From assembly GCF_019578655.1 (NCBI RefSeq), contig NC_063261.1, positions 10,858,446 through 10,922,445 of the forward strand: 64,000 nucleotides of DNA, given 5' to 3'. Under the pieces are notes generated by a model. It was not told where the DNA came from, made no database searches, and worked only from the letters and a program-made list of their open reading frames with translations. The translations under genes and the position numbers were made by a program. Positions within the stretch are counted from its first letter, which is position 1, and each line of letters begins with the position of its first letter. Of the stretch, positions 11,240-23,614 are shown in pieces. The DNA is from Ricinus communis (Eukaryota; Streptophyta; Magnoliopsida; Malpighiales; Euphorbiaceae).

Positions 11240-14200
11240 GGTTTCTACCTCATTATTTTAATGTCTTCGAGTTAGTGAAAAACTATATTTTGCCAGTAAA
11301 CTCACAATAAATATTATATTAGATTTTGTACAATTAGCAAGATATATTAATGCTCAAATAGCACTAAAATATGATACTTCTGGACTAAGTATTTTCTCAC
11401 CATCTTTTCAAGGACGAAAATGGTTATTTTCACATCCAGGTGTCTAACAATTTGGGAGAACTCATTGGATGAGTTTTATCCATATTAAAATATTTTAATA
11501 TTATTTTAATATAAGTTAACTGATGAATAAAAATCCCTCCAAATAAATGTTCGATTTGCAAACCGAGATAAAATTTTATTCATCATAAATCTTTCATTTC
11601 AATATTTTTTAAATAAGTTATTGTGTTTTTGTCAACTCTTCAAGAGTCACAATGATATTTAAATTATCAAAATAAACCACAATTATAGCAAAATCAAAGT
11701 TTGTTTTCTTAGTGAAAACGAATGGATAAATTGAATTATTAATATATCCTTCCGTTAAAAGATATTCACTAAGTCGGTTATATCATATTCGTCCAGATTG
11801 TTACAATTTATATAAGATTTTTGTAATTTAATTGAATACATTTCTTGAAATTTTGAGCTACATGCTTCAGACATTTTTAATCTTTTAAGAATTTTTATAT
11901 AAATGTCATTATCAAGTGATCCATATAAATTAACTGTAATGACATCCATAAGATTCATATGAAGTCCTTCTAAACTAGGCAGATTAATTAAAAATCAAAA
12001 TCTAATAGTACCCACAACTGGGAATAAAATCCTTCATAATTAATGCTAGGTCCTTGTAAGAACCCTTATACTATAAGTCGTGTTTTCTATCTCATAATTT
12101 TATTTTTCTCATTGCGTTTACGCACACAAATTTATTTATAGCCTATTGGGTAAATATCTTCAAGTGTCAAAACAACGGGCCTAAATACTTGGCGTTTTTC
12201 TAATGAGTTTAATTCTTCTTGGATTGCATCTTTCTATTTAGGCCAATAATTTCTCTGTCAACATTCAATGATAGACTTAGGTTCAATAGTTTCACTTTCC
12301 TTTGCAATATCAATTGCTATTATATATGCAAATACATTGTCGGCAACAGTTTCATTTAGGTCCATCTTTTACCTGAAGTGAAATAATTGATTGAGATCTC
12401 ATTATTCTCATCATATTTAGGCACTTGAACCTCTTCTGGGGGTACTTGCTCATCTATGTCTTTTCTTATAGGCTCTTTAAGAACGTCGGTTTTGAAATTG
12501 TCACTTTATTTATTTTATTCCCTTTCTTTTATGGAGTTTTATCCTTGGAACTAGGTGGCCTACCATGCTTTTGTCATATCATGGACTCATTTGCTATAAT
12601 ATTAATATGTTGTCCTAGTGGGACATCAATTCTAATTGGAGCATTTCAGTTGGCATATGAGATTTAGTAACTCTTTTTAGATCACAAAATGTATCTGGCA
12701 ATTGGTTTGCTATACTTTACAAATAAATGATCCTTTGGACTTTTGATTCACATTGTTTTGAATAAGGATCAAGATTATCTAATAATGGATTATTCTAAGA
12801 AATTTGTTTCTCTAATTGTTTGTTCTCTCCCTCCAACTTAAGAAACAAATTCTTATTAAAATAATCATTAAATCTCGTAGTAAAAATATCTCCCATTAAT
12901 GGCTCAAGATATTTAGTTATAGATAGATATTCATATCCAATGTATATTCCTAATCTCCTCTAAGGTCCAATTTTTATGTGACGTAGGGGCCAATTAGGAC
13001 ATAAACAGCACATCTAAAGTTCTCAAATGGGAAATATTTGGCTCCTAGCTAGAATCCAACTATAATGGTGAAATTTATAATAACTAGTTAGCTTGATGCG
13101 AATAATAGTTGTTGCATGTAAAATTACATCTCCCCAAACAATTATTGGAAGGTTTGTTTTTATAAGCAATGGTCTAGCTATTAATTGGAGACATTTAATA
13201 ATAGGTTCTGCTAGACCATTTTGAGTATGAACATGAGCTACTAGATGTTCAACAGTTATTCCAATTGACATGCAGTAATCATTAAAGGTCTTAGATGTAA
13301 ATTCACCAACATTATTATGACGAATTGTCTTAATAGCATATTTTGAATATTCTGCCCATAATCGACTTATTTAAGCAAGTAATCTAGCAAATGCCAGATT
13401 ATGAGTTGATAATAAATATACATGTAAACATTTTGTTGATGTGTCTATTAACACCATAGAATATTAAATGGTCCATATGATGGATGAATTGGTCTATAAA
13501 TATCACCTTGTATACGTTCTAGATATCTAGGTGATTCATTTTGAATTTTACTCGGTGAAGGTCTAATAATCAGCTTTCCTTGAGAGTAAGCCGAATATAG
13601 ATATTCATTAGATTGAAGAATCTTCTAGTTCTTTAATGGATGACCATATGAGTTTTCATAATTTTTTGTATCATTGTTGATCCAGGAATACCTAATCAAT
13701 CATGCCAAATAAAAAAAATATTTGAATCAGTAAATTTCTAGTTTACTACCACATTTGTTTCAATAGTACACATATATGTGTAATATAAGCCAAAGAAGGA
13801 AGTAGATAATTTCTCTGATATACATTTCTTTTCCATTGTGAGAGTTGTAATATAGAGATATTCAATATTTCATATATTTGAAGTCTCAATATGATATCCA
13901 TTTCAGTGAATATCTTTAAAGCTAAATAAATTTCTATAAGATTTTAGAGAGAATAATATATTTTTAATAAAGAAATATGCACCTTCAGGTAGTAATATAT
14001 ATGCTCTTCTGGAGTCTTCAATTATTTTGTTACTACCATATATTGTATTAACATAAGTTTCTCCCATTATGAATTCAGTTATTTGTGTTAATAATGTGTT
14101 GTATATTTATTAGAATTAGAAAAATGAGTCCTTGTTAATTCAATAATGAATTCAATAAAAATATAGTATAGTATTATACGATTCTTTTTAAAAAGAATTA

Positions 14201-14246
14201 TGAAAAGAAAAAAATAGTTTTTTTTTTTAATCTTATATATGTGCTA
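11240..14246 (-). pseudogene. Ty1/copia gag-pol remnant, minus strand
   Basis: Reading leftwards: a protease-region segment (GETYVNTIYGS) at about 13950-14075, GAG-pre-integrase (FKDIH near 13925, then WHDxLG-like text near 13700), and integrase with HVHTQNGLAE at about 13023-13271. After an acidic linker come the reverse transcriptase (LMDVITVNLYGSLDNDIY, about 11880-11950) and the start of an RNase H region (MDKTHPMSS near 11470, then a YLAN(C)T-like stretch) to about 11240. Stops and frame changes are frequent. No 3-prime LTR is visible, so the element is truncated on the left. The copy at 48.2-52.1 kb is the same family in the opposite orientation. Confidence 0.8.
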
Positions 14247-14265
14247 AGCAATCGTGTCGATAACG
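14247..14265 (-). other. Copia primer binding site region
   Basis: Directly inside the LTR, the minus strand reads CGTTATCGACACGATTGCT. The equivalent site at 48453 in the other copy reads CGTTATTAGCATGATTGCT. The TTATCAGCAC-like core is the usual primer site position for this copia group. Confidence 0.55.
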
Positions 14266-14463
14266 TGTTGTAAAAAAAAATAAAAAGAGAAGAGAGAATA
14301 ATTTTTTTATATGTATATATGTGTGTTTCATTCTACTAATTGTAACACATATTTATAGGCGTAAAGAATTATAAAAATAAAGTTCTATTTATATAAAAAG
14401 TCTATCCATAAAAATAATGATTGACATTCAATATTATCTAAACACTTCAATATTATTATAACA
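14266..14463 (-). mobile_element. 5-prime LTR of the minus-strand copia
   Basis: On the minus strand it starts TGTTATAATAATATTGAAG and ends TTTTACAACA, with a TATAAATAG box in the middle. It is 198 bases long. It matches the LTRs at 48.2 and 51.9 kb. CTAAT at 14464-14468 would be the target duplication, but the other end is lost. Confidence 0.8.
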
Positions 14464-15619
14464 CTAATTATATTTTAACTCTTAATTGTGTTAATTATGG
14501 GTGTTACTGTAGCTTTATCTATATAAGGAGACACCGAATAATATTTTGCCCTCATCAGTAAATATTCACTTCAGTACCCCCTCTCTCCTTTCTCAAAAGA
14601 TATCAACTCCGCCACCTCAGTGGCCCATACCTTATTATTAATTAAGATTCGATTTAATATCTTTTTCAGGTTATGTTTTTACCTAGTTGATTGCATTCTT
14701 TTTATATTGAAAAGTTTTTATTCCATTCATTTGTTTCCTTTTAAAAACATTTTTAACGAGACAATTTTTGTATAAATGATTGTATTTTTTCTTATTGAAT
14801 TTAAATCTATATATGACGCATATTATGTATGTAAATTATTATTATAAAAACTATTATATAAATATACTTAGAATAAAATTCCCATATTAATAAAAGAAAA
14901 ATATAAAAAATAATTTCTAACTTTTAATTTTATAATATAACACTTTTAATATTATAACAAAATAAAAATATAATCTTTATTAATAACACATATGAAATTA
15001 TAATAATTTTTATATTAATTTATTATCTAATAAATTGCTTTTCTAATTAAATAATAATTTTAATACTAAAGAATATTATTATAATTGTATTTTCAAATAT
15101 TTTATTAATTAATAACCTTCTATTATATAATGATTTTTAAACTTAAAAATAATATATGAATAATATTTGCAGTACTAATTTTATGTATTTAGTAAATACA
15201 ATAAAATTATTTTTTATATTTGTTGCATTAATAAAATTTTAAAATTATAATTAAAAAATACTTAAAATTATTTGTTCTTTTAGAAATGTGATTAATAAAT
15301 ATTAAAAAATTTACTAAATTTTTATAAACTCATACTCTATTGTTATTTATAATTAAAATAATAAATATTATGCAACGTGCGATTAAACGACTGATGAGTT
15401 ATAATTTTCAATGATGTTACTTAAACTTTGTTTATCAATAGCTTATCAAAAAGTAGTATTGCATGCATTACATATGCAAATTATTGTTATAAAAGTTATA
15501 AAGTAATTCATCAATATCTTATAGGATTATATTAAAAGTATTATATTTTTTATTTATACTTTTTATTTTCAATTTTGTAAAAATTCATAGTGAATTATTT
15601 GAACTCCATCATACGTGTA

Positions 15620-15686
<67 letters not shown>

Positions 15687-15868
15687 CAATTAAGGTATTG
15701 GGTTCTCACTCTAGAAAGTATTCAATAATTAAAATAATTACTGAATTCTTATTAGAACATAAATATATATTAACTAAATTAAGTTAATAGACTATTAGGT
15801 CTCAAGCATCGAGCTCAATTTCACCTCAAAAATCTAGTATTTTAAATTTGATCCAGCTTGGTAAAACA

Positions 15869-15909
<41 letters not shown>

Positions 15910-16089
15910 AACACAGAGGATTTATTAGTTTTAAAATTAATATTTAAAATAAGCTTGACAAGTGTTTTTATAATTGTTTAAATATTATTTTGGTCAGTAT
16001 TCGGCCATTCACGTAATAATAAATGAACGTGCTAGAGACTGATTTTTTCAAATAATTGCTATAGATGCATTAAATATAAAGTGTGCAAC
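14464..16089. other. AT-rich stretch with microsatellites, no gene seen
   Basis: It holds a TA run at about 15618-15656 followed by an ATA/TAA run to about 15686, and another TA run at about 15874-15903. GGGTGTTACTGTAGCT near 14497 also occurs at about 16520 inside the Tekay LTR, so a small LTR fragment may be present. Nothing else was recognised. Confidence 0.5.
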
Positions 16090-16447
16090 TGTAATATCCA
16101 TAATTTTTAAATTTTAATGTCATTATTCTTTGGGAGAAATTTGATAAATTAATATCTTCCATGAGTGATTGAACATCATTTAATTTAATTTAATATTATC
16201 TAGTATTTAAAATATATTAATTTTTGATTAATTTTAAATTTAGTTTTGTGATTTTAAATGAGTGAGTCAATTTTATTTATATTAACCTTATTTAAAATAC
16301 TTGTTTTCTATTTAATCGGATTTAATTTATACTAACTATTAATGATTTATTTATTCTATATAGTTATCATTATTATTATGAGTCTAATTAGTGTCAATTT
16401 ATGGGAATAGTGATTAAGTAGGTCTATAAATGTAAGTAAATAAATAA

Positions 16448-16510
<63 letters not shown>

Positions 16511-18917
16511 AACTTAATTAAGGGTGTTACTGTAGCTAACATTTTAAGGGGGTCTAACTTTATATTTTTTAAGACTTTGGAGAATTGCATCTAGGTCCCT
16601 GTGCTCACCTCTCCCTCTTCTCTCTTCTTCCTCCCTGCTACACTCTTCTCCCTCCCCGTTTTCTTCCATTTCCACCGCCTGCACCTCCGCTTAACCACCA
16701 AACTCACTTTCCTCCCCTTCTTTTTTTGTTGTCGCTGCCCTTATTCCTCCTTTCTCGTCGGGATAATCGAAAGGAATTGGAGGAGCTGTCGTCCTTGCTC
16801 CCATCATTGGATCGCTGCCTTGCCAGCGTCCTTTGGGCAAACCGACACCGGATTCTAACTCTCCACCATCGAAAACCCTCCTGAACAGCCCTTCCCCGCC
16901 ATTTCCCTCGCCGTAAGCTAGTAGTGATGCCTCACCAGAGCAGTACCATGTTTGCCTCGATCTAGCGTTTTCCAGCAAGGGCAACGCTATGATTTTAGTG
17001 TTTTTGGTTACAACACGTCTCAAGTTTCACGTAGATACTTTCAAATTCGAATTCCGACTTTCAGGTCTAAATATTTTTCGGACGCACAGATTTTAGATTT
17101 TTGGGTTCGGTAAAAGTTGTTTGGACCTTAGAAATTATTTAAGAATTTTAAAAAATAATATTACCATTAATTGTTAATTATAAATAACTTAATTTAATTA
17201 ATTGTTAGCTTAATTATAAATATCATAAAATTAATTATGCAATTAATTATTATTCGGTTGGGAGATAATCATAGCTATGAATAATTAATTTAGATGCCAG
17301 CAAATTAATTGTGAGTGATTGTATAACAAATAATTATGCCGGACTATTAATTAATAATTAAGATTTGAATTGTGTTACAGAGTCGGAAAAAATAATGTAG
17401 CTTTGGTGACCCGAAATCCTGTTAAATAATGGTTGAATATTAAAAGTATTTCTGGCAGGTTCTAAACCCGTTTTACGAGAGATAAACATCCATATTTTAA
17501 GAGAGATTCTGCCGAATTTTCGGTAGAATTTTCAAGTCTAGATCAGTCGGGATTTCTTTAGGCAGTCTAAATCTATGAGTCTAGGCCTAGGATAAGTTAT
17601 GAAATATTTTATTATCTTAATTATCTTCTTGAATAGATAATTCGTCGGTTCAGCCAGTTCCACCCGAGATGTAGGAGTAGATAGCGGAAACTCGACAGAA
17701 CTGTGAGTTAAAGTCATATATTCTATTACACGTGCTATGTCCGAAATTAAATACAAATCCTATTTGATTAATAAATATTATTATCATCATTAGCAGTATT
17801 AGCATTATTACATTTTATTTTTTTTCCTTTCCGATATTATTATTATTACTACTATTATTACTTATTGCCATTACATTTATTATTATTATTATTATTATTA
17901 TTATAAATATTGCATTATTAATTTATGTTCGTTATACTGGCGTATTTAATTTTAGTATTTTTGTCGGATCGAATAACATTTTAAATTTTTGTGTATCATC
18001 TTACTTTAGTTTTTGTTGATGTTAAATATGAATTATGGCTCGGGATGAGACAACAGTAGAACTTGTCACCTTATGGATTACATCAGGACCGCGTGCACAC
18101 CTGTGAAATTCAAAGTCAGGTAATAGAGAAGTATTTGGTGATGTGTCCTAGTCGACCATAGCTCTCTAGGCTTATAGGGTTTTGATTTTCCGGAGAAAGG
18201 TCCATGGTCGAGCATTTCTCTCTAGGCACTGGCTGTGTTAGTATTTAAGTGACCAGACTGGACTTAAGGATCCTAGTTGTGTCTTGTTCTCTGGTCGCCA
18301 GTCTTATTGGAATAAGAGAGCCGAAAGGCTGCTAGAATTGGGGGTTAGGGTTCTGTTGAGGTACTCGTCTCGTATGTGTTAAAATTGCATATTTCTAAAT
18401 TATAATATGACACGTACTTATCATGTGATATTTTATATTATTTAAATAATTACTTTATATAAATGTTTGCTTTAATTTCAGACTATATGATTTTAATTCA
18501 CTCCCGAGACTAATAGTCTCAATTTAATTATTTTATTTTTTAAGTGACAGCTAGGTCCTCTGCAGTTCCTTTCTTTGAGTAGCCCGAATTTTTTCTTCCT
18601 CGAGCTTGACGTAATTATTTTTCTTGCATTCTGAACTATTCAAATTTTTAGATACTCTATAACATCTACATTTATAATTAAAATTTCTATTCAGCATGAG
18701 GAACAATCTGATGATGTATTAATTTTATTAGTGCTAATGAACTGGTATGAATTCTATTGTACTTGTGGATGAGTATTAATAAGTATAATATTTGGTATAT
18801 TGAATGAAATTATATTTTAATTAAGTTAGTGATCATGAGGCTTGCTACGGGTTTCAGTGGTCTTAAGCCTATCCATCTCCTAACGACAGTCACGGGCTCA
18901 CAGATTGGGTCGTGACA
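16090..18917 (+). mobile_element. 5-prime LTR of a Tekay/Del-type gypsy element
   Basis: It starts TGTAATATCC and ends GGGTCGTGACA, and is directly followed by a primer site and gag. It is 2828 bases, a usual size for chromovirus Tekay/Del LTRs. A TA microsatellite lies at about 16453-16505. A C/T-rich then GC-richer stretch at 16590-16930 is probably the LTR leader rather than a gene, since the two related LTRs have an equivalent region. Related LTRs are at 25643-28503 (reverse) and 54613-64000 (split). Confidence 0.85.
16453..16505. repeat. TA microsatellite inside the Tekay LTR
   Basis: A pure TA run about 360 bases from the LTR start, preceded by AAATAAATAAAT. The related LTR at 54.6 kb has its TA run at the matching place, and that is where the pararetrovirus is inserted. 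Confidence 0.9.
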
Positions 18918-18920
18918 AAG

Positions 18921-18937
18921 TTAGTATCAAAGCCTAG
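18921..18937 (+). other. Primer binding site (tRNA-Met type) of the Tekay element
   Basis: TTAGTATCAAAGCCTAGG-like sequence lies three bases after the LTR end and matches the plant initiator tRNA-Met primer site TGGTATCAGAGCC with two or three changes. Confidence 0.7.
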
Positions 18938-19089
18938 GTTTAGATTTCCTTCGACCTAGGTTAGCTTCCTTAGCTACTGCGGAGTTAGGTTCGAGTCTGT
19001 CCTTGCATGTTTCATTGATTCTAGTATCTGCGCTACACGTTAGAGAGTCTGTTGTCATCTTGATACACTGTTTGTTTATTTTTAGCTTC

Positions 19090-20647
19090 TGCTATGTCAT
19101 GGACTCAAGTAGTTGCAATAGCAATAGTGGCCCAACAGGCCTAGGATGAGGTTTCTACCTAGTCGGCTCCCACTAGCACCAACCCGTGAAACCAAGAGGC
19201 GAGGTAGACCTCGAGCGGCAGCCCAACCATATCAGGTCGAGGCTCAGGAGGCACCTAGTGCTGGTGGAGTTTCACCTAATGCATTTGTAACCAGTATGAC
19301 TAGGGTGCAAAAAGCTTTGGAACAATTATTAGTTCTTCAGCAACAGCAGGCTGCTCGAGGTTCAGGAGCCATAGTGGTAGGTCCGGTATTAGAAATTCAG
19401 ACAAGGTTCCTATGTCCGACTATATTAAGCTGAGACCTAAGGAGTTTGATGGGGTATCAGGGGACCCTTTAGACTTTCTAGACGAGGTTGAGAAGAGAGC
19501 ATTCGATTTGCAATGTTTAGACAAGAGAACCATCAAGATGGCAGGTTTTTTTAAAGGGAATAACATCTCAGTGGTTTAAACACTATATTCATCCCTTTTT
19601 GGATGGTATGACCTAGAGGCAGTTCAGAAATAGGTTCGAGGAGTACTTCATTCCCTTCAGTGTAAGGCAAGAGTACAGGAAAATATTTGAGAGGTTGGTT
19701 AAGGGAGATCTGTTAGTAAAAAAGTATGCTAGGCGGTTTGTTCAGCTGAGCAGGTATGCGCCCTATGTTGTGGGGACCGAGGAGCATAAGAACAACAAGT
19801 GCATATCAGGTCTAGGTCTAGAGTTTTCTCATTGGTTCAGTCTAGGAGGAGCATCTTCTTAGAGGTTACTGATATGGCCAGATAGATGGAGATGACCCTG
19901 CGGGAATTTAGCCAGAGGACTGATGAAAGGCAAGAAGAAGAAGACCAAGACTGAGGGTCAGAGTAGTGCATAGCCAGTAGTGCCGTTTTATAATAGTGGA
20001 GCACACTTCGGGGGTTCTGACCAATAGGGCCGGTAGAAGGACTACTGTACTCACAAGAACGATAGACACTATTCGAAGGGTAGTCGAGGATTTAGGCTAG
20101 GTCAAAGCTTCAGTGGCAATGGACAGAGTTCTGGTTATAACAGTTCTACTTCTGGAGCTAGTGCATGCTAGATGTATGGTAGGACACATCAGAACCACGC
20201 CTAATGTCTAGTGGAGCTTGTTTCAGGTGTGGTGAGATGGGTGATATGGCTTGAGCATGCCCTCGCTATTTCAACCAGTTAGCTTTTTCTCTAGGCTCAT
20301 CTGCAAGCATAGCTCGACCAACTTATTTTGTAGCTCCTGGTTATTATAAGGGTGGATCTTAATTTTCCGGCCAACAGGGCAATGGTTTCGGAGGCAGAGC
20401 TATAAGAGGTAGATCAAGGAGCAGAGTTCAGAGCCAGACTTCGGGTTCATAGCAGTTAGGTCGTGGATAGAGAAGAGTGTTCACTCTTACCTATCAAGAT
20501 GTGTGAGCCTCTAATGCTGTAGTGTCAGGTATTATTCCAGTTTGCTATTCTGAGGCTAGAGTTTTGTTAGACCCTAGGGCTATCCATTATTTTGTATCTC
20601 CCAGTTTTGCTTTAAGGTTGGGTGTTCAACCGATTAGACTTCAGGCT
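19090..20647 (+). pseudogene. Tekay/Del-type gag and start of protease, decayed
   Basis: After the primer site the plus strand reads as a glutamine-rich gag N-terminus (about 19146-19433), then KLRPKEFDGVSGDPLDFLDE at about 19430-19485, the start of the retrotransposon gag domain. The domain continues to about 19960 with many stops. A zinc knuckle CFRCGEMGDMA near 20220 has aspartate in place of the histidine and a stop before its last cysteine. A protease-like VLLDPRAIHYFVSPSF near 20560 lacks the DSG/DTG triad. Reverse transcriptase and later domains are absent; a copia LTR begins near 20648. Confidence 0.75.
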
Positions 20648-21597
20648 TGTTGACCTAAGATACAATTGATCTCTATTTTAGTTATAACAACCAAATTAAT
20701 TATCACTAACACCACGACTCTGTGTTTATATGATAGAGTATTAAAGGAACCAAGCTTATCCTAAAATTTCTTTAGCTTTGAAGTAAGTCTTATAAAAAGA
20801 CCCCAAAAGCGCAATGGTGCTTCCAAGGCATGGGGGTGCTTTTCATATGACTAAAAGTTTACAAGACGTTGAAAAGTCTACTTGACAGCAAGCTAATCAC
20901 CTTGTGACACTTGGCAATCAAAGTGTTAATGCTCCAAGAAATGTGAGGGTGCTTTAGAAGCCAAGCGCCTCTCTTTAGGCCTCGAGACAAATTTTGGCAG
21001 AAAATAGCGCATTAAAAAGCGCGACGACGCTTCTGGGCTCGTATAAGGCAAGCACGAGGGCGCTATTACGGTGCAGGGCAATTTTCACAATTAATGCAAT
21101 GTCAATAATCATTGAAACGTCAACCGCTCTTGTAAACTTATTTCTCAACTTTCTATACTCAATTTCTTTTTTGTAAAGTGTATTAAGTTGAAACTCTTTA
21201 TTCAACTAACACTTAAAAGGGTTATTGTGTGAGCCTGGGTATTAAAAATACAAGGAATTGGTTATTGAGTTACCATTAATACTCAAGGGTTAAGGGACTT
21301 AGTGAGAGATTGGTACACTAAGGGAAGAGGTTTAGTGTGAGCCTTGAAAACACCAAGTTGTTGAGTGACCTTGTAAAACCCAAAGGTCGTAATCTTAGTG
21401 ATTATAGTGAAACACTCGAGTGTGATCTTGAGGAGTAGACGTAGGGAGGTTTGTTCAAAACCACTATAAATCCTTGGTGTCATCTTCTCTAACCTTTACT
21501 CTCTTTACCTTTACCTTAATCTCTTGTGTTCTTACCTAAAATCTCTTGTGTTCTTACCTTTACCCCCCCCCCCCCTTCTTGGTTCCAAAGGACAACA
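20648..21597 (+). mobile_element. Probable 5-prime LTR of a SIRE-type copia
   Basis: The right end is well placed: GGACAACA is followed by two bases and then a perfect tRNA-Met primer site. The left end (TGTTGACC) is a guess based on where gypsy homology stops. A TTTTGGCAGAAAA stretch and GCGC-rich repeats near 20990-21070 resemble SIRE LTRs. It includes a 13-C run near 21563. Confidence 0.5.
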
Positions 21598-21599
21598 AG

Positions 21600-21611
21600 T
21601 GGTATCAGAGC
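21600..21611 (+). other. Primer binding site, tRNA-Met
   Basis: TGGTATCAGAGC is an exact match to the usual plant retrotransposon primer site for initiator tRNA-Met. Confidence 0.9.
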
Positions 21612-21651
21612 AAGTTCATTCTTATCAAGCTTAATTGTGAGTGTAAAGATC

Positions 21652-22110
21652 ATGGAAACTAATGAAGGAGCCCAACACCTCAAGCCATTCTTCGACGAAT
21701 CCGATTATACTTTTTAGAAATTCCAAATGGAAATATGTTTGGATTCCTATGGCATTGAAGTGTGGGAATATATGGTGAAGGAATGGAAAGCTCCCATTGA
21801 AATAAAGAATGATGAAGAAAGAATCTTTCCCAAAGAAGATTGAGTGGATGACCACAGGAAGCACAACCACAAGAACAAGCAAGCAATGGCTATACTTGTG
21901 AGTTGCGTCTCTAGAAAAGAGTGTGGGAGAGTGCAATATTACACTACAGCTCATCAAATTTGGACTACCTTAGAGAACTATCAAGAAGGCACGAAATAAG
22001 TAAAATCAAGGAAGATCCAAATCTACGTCACTAAATATGAGATGTTCAAGATGAAGCCTAATGAGTGTGTTACCAATATAACAAATAGACTTCTCACCAT
22101 CATCTGTAAT
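21652..22110 (+). pseudogene. SIRE-type copia gag N-terminal part
   Basis: The frame opens METNEGAQHLKPFFDESDYTF, then continues past a stop as KFQMEICLDSYGIEVWEYM and IWTTLENY-type text, typical of copia gag (UBN2-like) proteins. Several stops are present. At about 22110 it runs directly into reverse transcriptase sequence, so the gag C-terminus, protease, integrase and most of the reverse transcriptase are deleted. Confidence 0.75.
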
Positions 22111-22968
22111 TGTTCAAATTTATATTGATGACATTGTATTTAGTGCTACTAATGAGTTGCTTTCTGAGGATTTTACTAAGTGCATCACTAAGGCATTTGA
22201 AATTAGCATGATGAGAGAGCTCAAATTCTTCCTTGGTCTTCAAATCAAGCAAAGAAAAGACATAATATTCATCAACCAATCCAAGTACACAAGAGAACTC
22301 CTAAAGAAATTTGAAATGAATGGTTGCAAAGTAGCCAAGACTCGGATGAGTGTCACAATTAAATTGGACAATGATGAGAAAGGCAAGAGCGTAAATTAAA
22401 AGCTCTATAGAGGTATGACCGACTCACTTTTATACTTAACCGTCTCTAGACCCGATATTATTTATAGTGCTTTCCTTTGTGCTAGATTTCAATCTTGTCC
22501 AAAAGATACCATCAAAAGAATTTTGAAATATTTATATGGAACCTTGAACTTAGGACTTTGGTATCCTAGAGAAACTCCTTTTGATATAATAGGCTATTCG
22601 GATGCCGATTATGCTGGTAGTCTATCAGATAGAAACAACACCTCTAGAACTTGCTATTTTTTAGGTGAATGCTTAGTATTAGTATTTTGGTTTAACAAGA
22701 AACAAGTCTCGGTTGCTATCTCCACCGTAGAAGCCGAATATATGGCGGTGAGTTATTATTGTGCTCAAATCCTTTGGATGAGGCAACAGTTAAGAGATTA
22801 TAGGAGAGAGGTTGATCACATTCCTACCAAATATGACAACACTAGTGCTATAAACCTTTCTAAGAACCCTATTTAATACTCTAGCAGTAAGCACATAGAT
22901 ATTAGACACCATTTTTTGAGAGATCATATTCAAAATAGTAGTGTAGTACTAGAATATGTTGATATAAA
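22111..22968 (+). pseudogene. SIRE-type copia RT C-terminus and RNase H
   Basis: It begins at the catalytic YIDDIVFSAT motif, then has MMRELKFFLGLQIKQ, LLYLTVSRPDI, VKRILKYL-like text, and the RNase H residues DADYAGS, STVEAEYMA and CAQILWM. One in-frame stop lies near 22398. The end is cut at about 22968 by a CACTA end, before any 3-prime LTR. Confidence 0.85.
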
Positions 22969-23180
22969 TACTATAAAAAAATAACAGTTTAACGACCACC
23001 GGATATGGTCTCTAAGTGGTCGCTAAAGCCAATTAGCGACTACTTTAGAGACCACATATGGTAGTCGCTAAAATCTGTCGCTAATAAAAATAGTGAAAAA
23101 AAATCAGAGTGGTTTCTAAGGTGGTAACTATTTAGAGACCACATAGAAGTGGTTGCTATTTAGAGACCACTTATTAAATT
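22969..23180 (+). mobile_element. CACTA (En/Spm-type) transposon terminus
   Basis: TACTATAAAAAAATAACAG is close to a CACTA terminus, with its first C changed to T. It is followed by repeated sub-terminal motifs of the AGAGACCACNNATGGTCGCTAA type (near 22991, 23015, 23048, 23095 and 23160). Such clustered GCGACCAC motifs near the ends are typical of plant CACTA elements. The related motifs at 24258-24360 suggest that the element continues beyond the TRIM. Confidence 0.65.
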
Positions 23181-23500
23181 TGTAACAACTCGAAATCAGA
23201 TCACATGAGATATTGTCCACTTTGGCCCCTACTAGCCTCACGGCTTTGTCTCCTTGGTGGATTTGAGAACTTCCCACAAGGTCACTCATCCTGAAATCTT
23301 CCCGAACCAAGCACATTTAACTTTAGAGTTCCTATAACTCCACAACCAAACAACCAAAAGACATCTCATGTAATTAGTTCCAACACTTTATATATATGCT
23401 ATCAACCATAATGTACCCATGTACCTCAGAGTGATGCCATCCTAGAAGCCTGCCAGAAGCCACTTCTTGTCTAGGCATCCTATCCTTGCCTCGACGTCCA
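23181..23500 (-). repeat. Cassandra 3-prime LTR
   Basis: On the plus strand it begins TGTAACAACTCG and ends near CGTCCA. It is shorter than its partner because it lacks about 30 bases near 23400. Confidence 0.75.
23265..23332 (-). other. 5S rRNA-derived segment in the left LTR
   Basis: On the minus strand it shows AAAGTTAAATGTGCTTGG (5S box A region), GGATGAGTGACC (intermediate element and box C region) and GGGAAGTTCTC. The order and spacing match the internal control region of plant 5S rRNA. Several bases are changed, so it is a relic and not a 5S gene. Confidence 0.8.
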
Positions 23501-23600
23501 CTTCCCGCCCTCATCGGACCGCTTCTCTAAGCCAGGCTATCACATGTCCACCAACTTCCGCTTGGTTTATCATGGAACCACATATCTACTAAAGGGCCCT

Positions 23601-23612
23601 GCTTTGATACAA
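23601..23612 (-). other. Cassandra primer binding site
   Basis: The minus strand reads TTGTATCAAAGC, two changes from the tRNA-Met site TGGTATCAGAGC, two bases from the right LTR. Confidence 0.7.
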
Positions 23613-23614
23613 TT

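Noticed and set aside
11240..11600. Shared loss of RNase H in both copies of the same copia family
   Set aside because: The minus-strand copy does continue into RNase H text (MDKTHPMSS and beyond) after the IHQ segment, so only the plus-strand copy has the deletion.
16585..17023. Overlapping proline-, serine- and arginine-rich frames on both strands
   Set aside because: They lie in the C/T-rich leader part of a Tekay LTR, and the two other LTR copies show similar frames at the matching place. Not genes.
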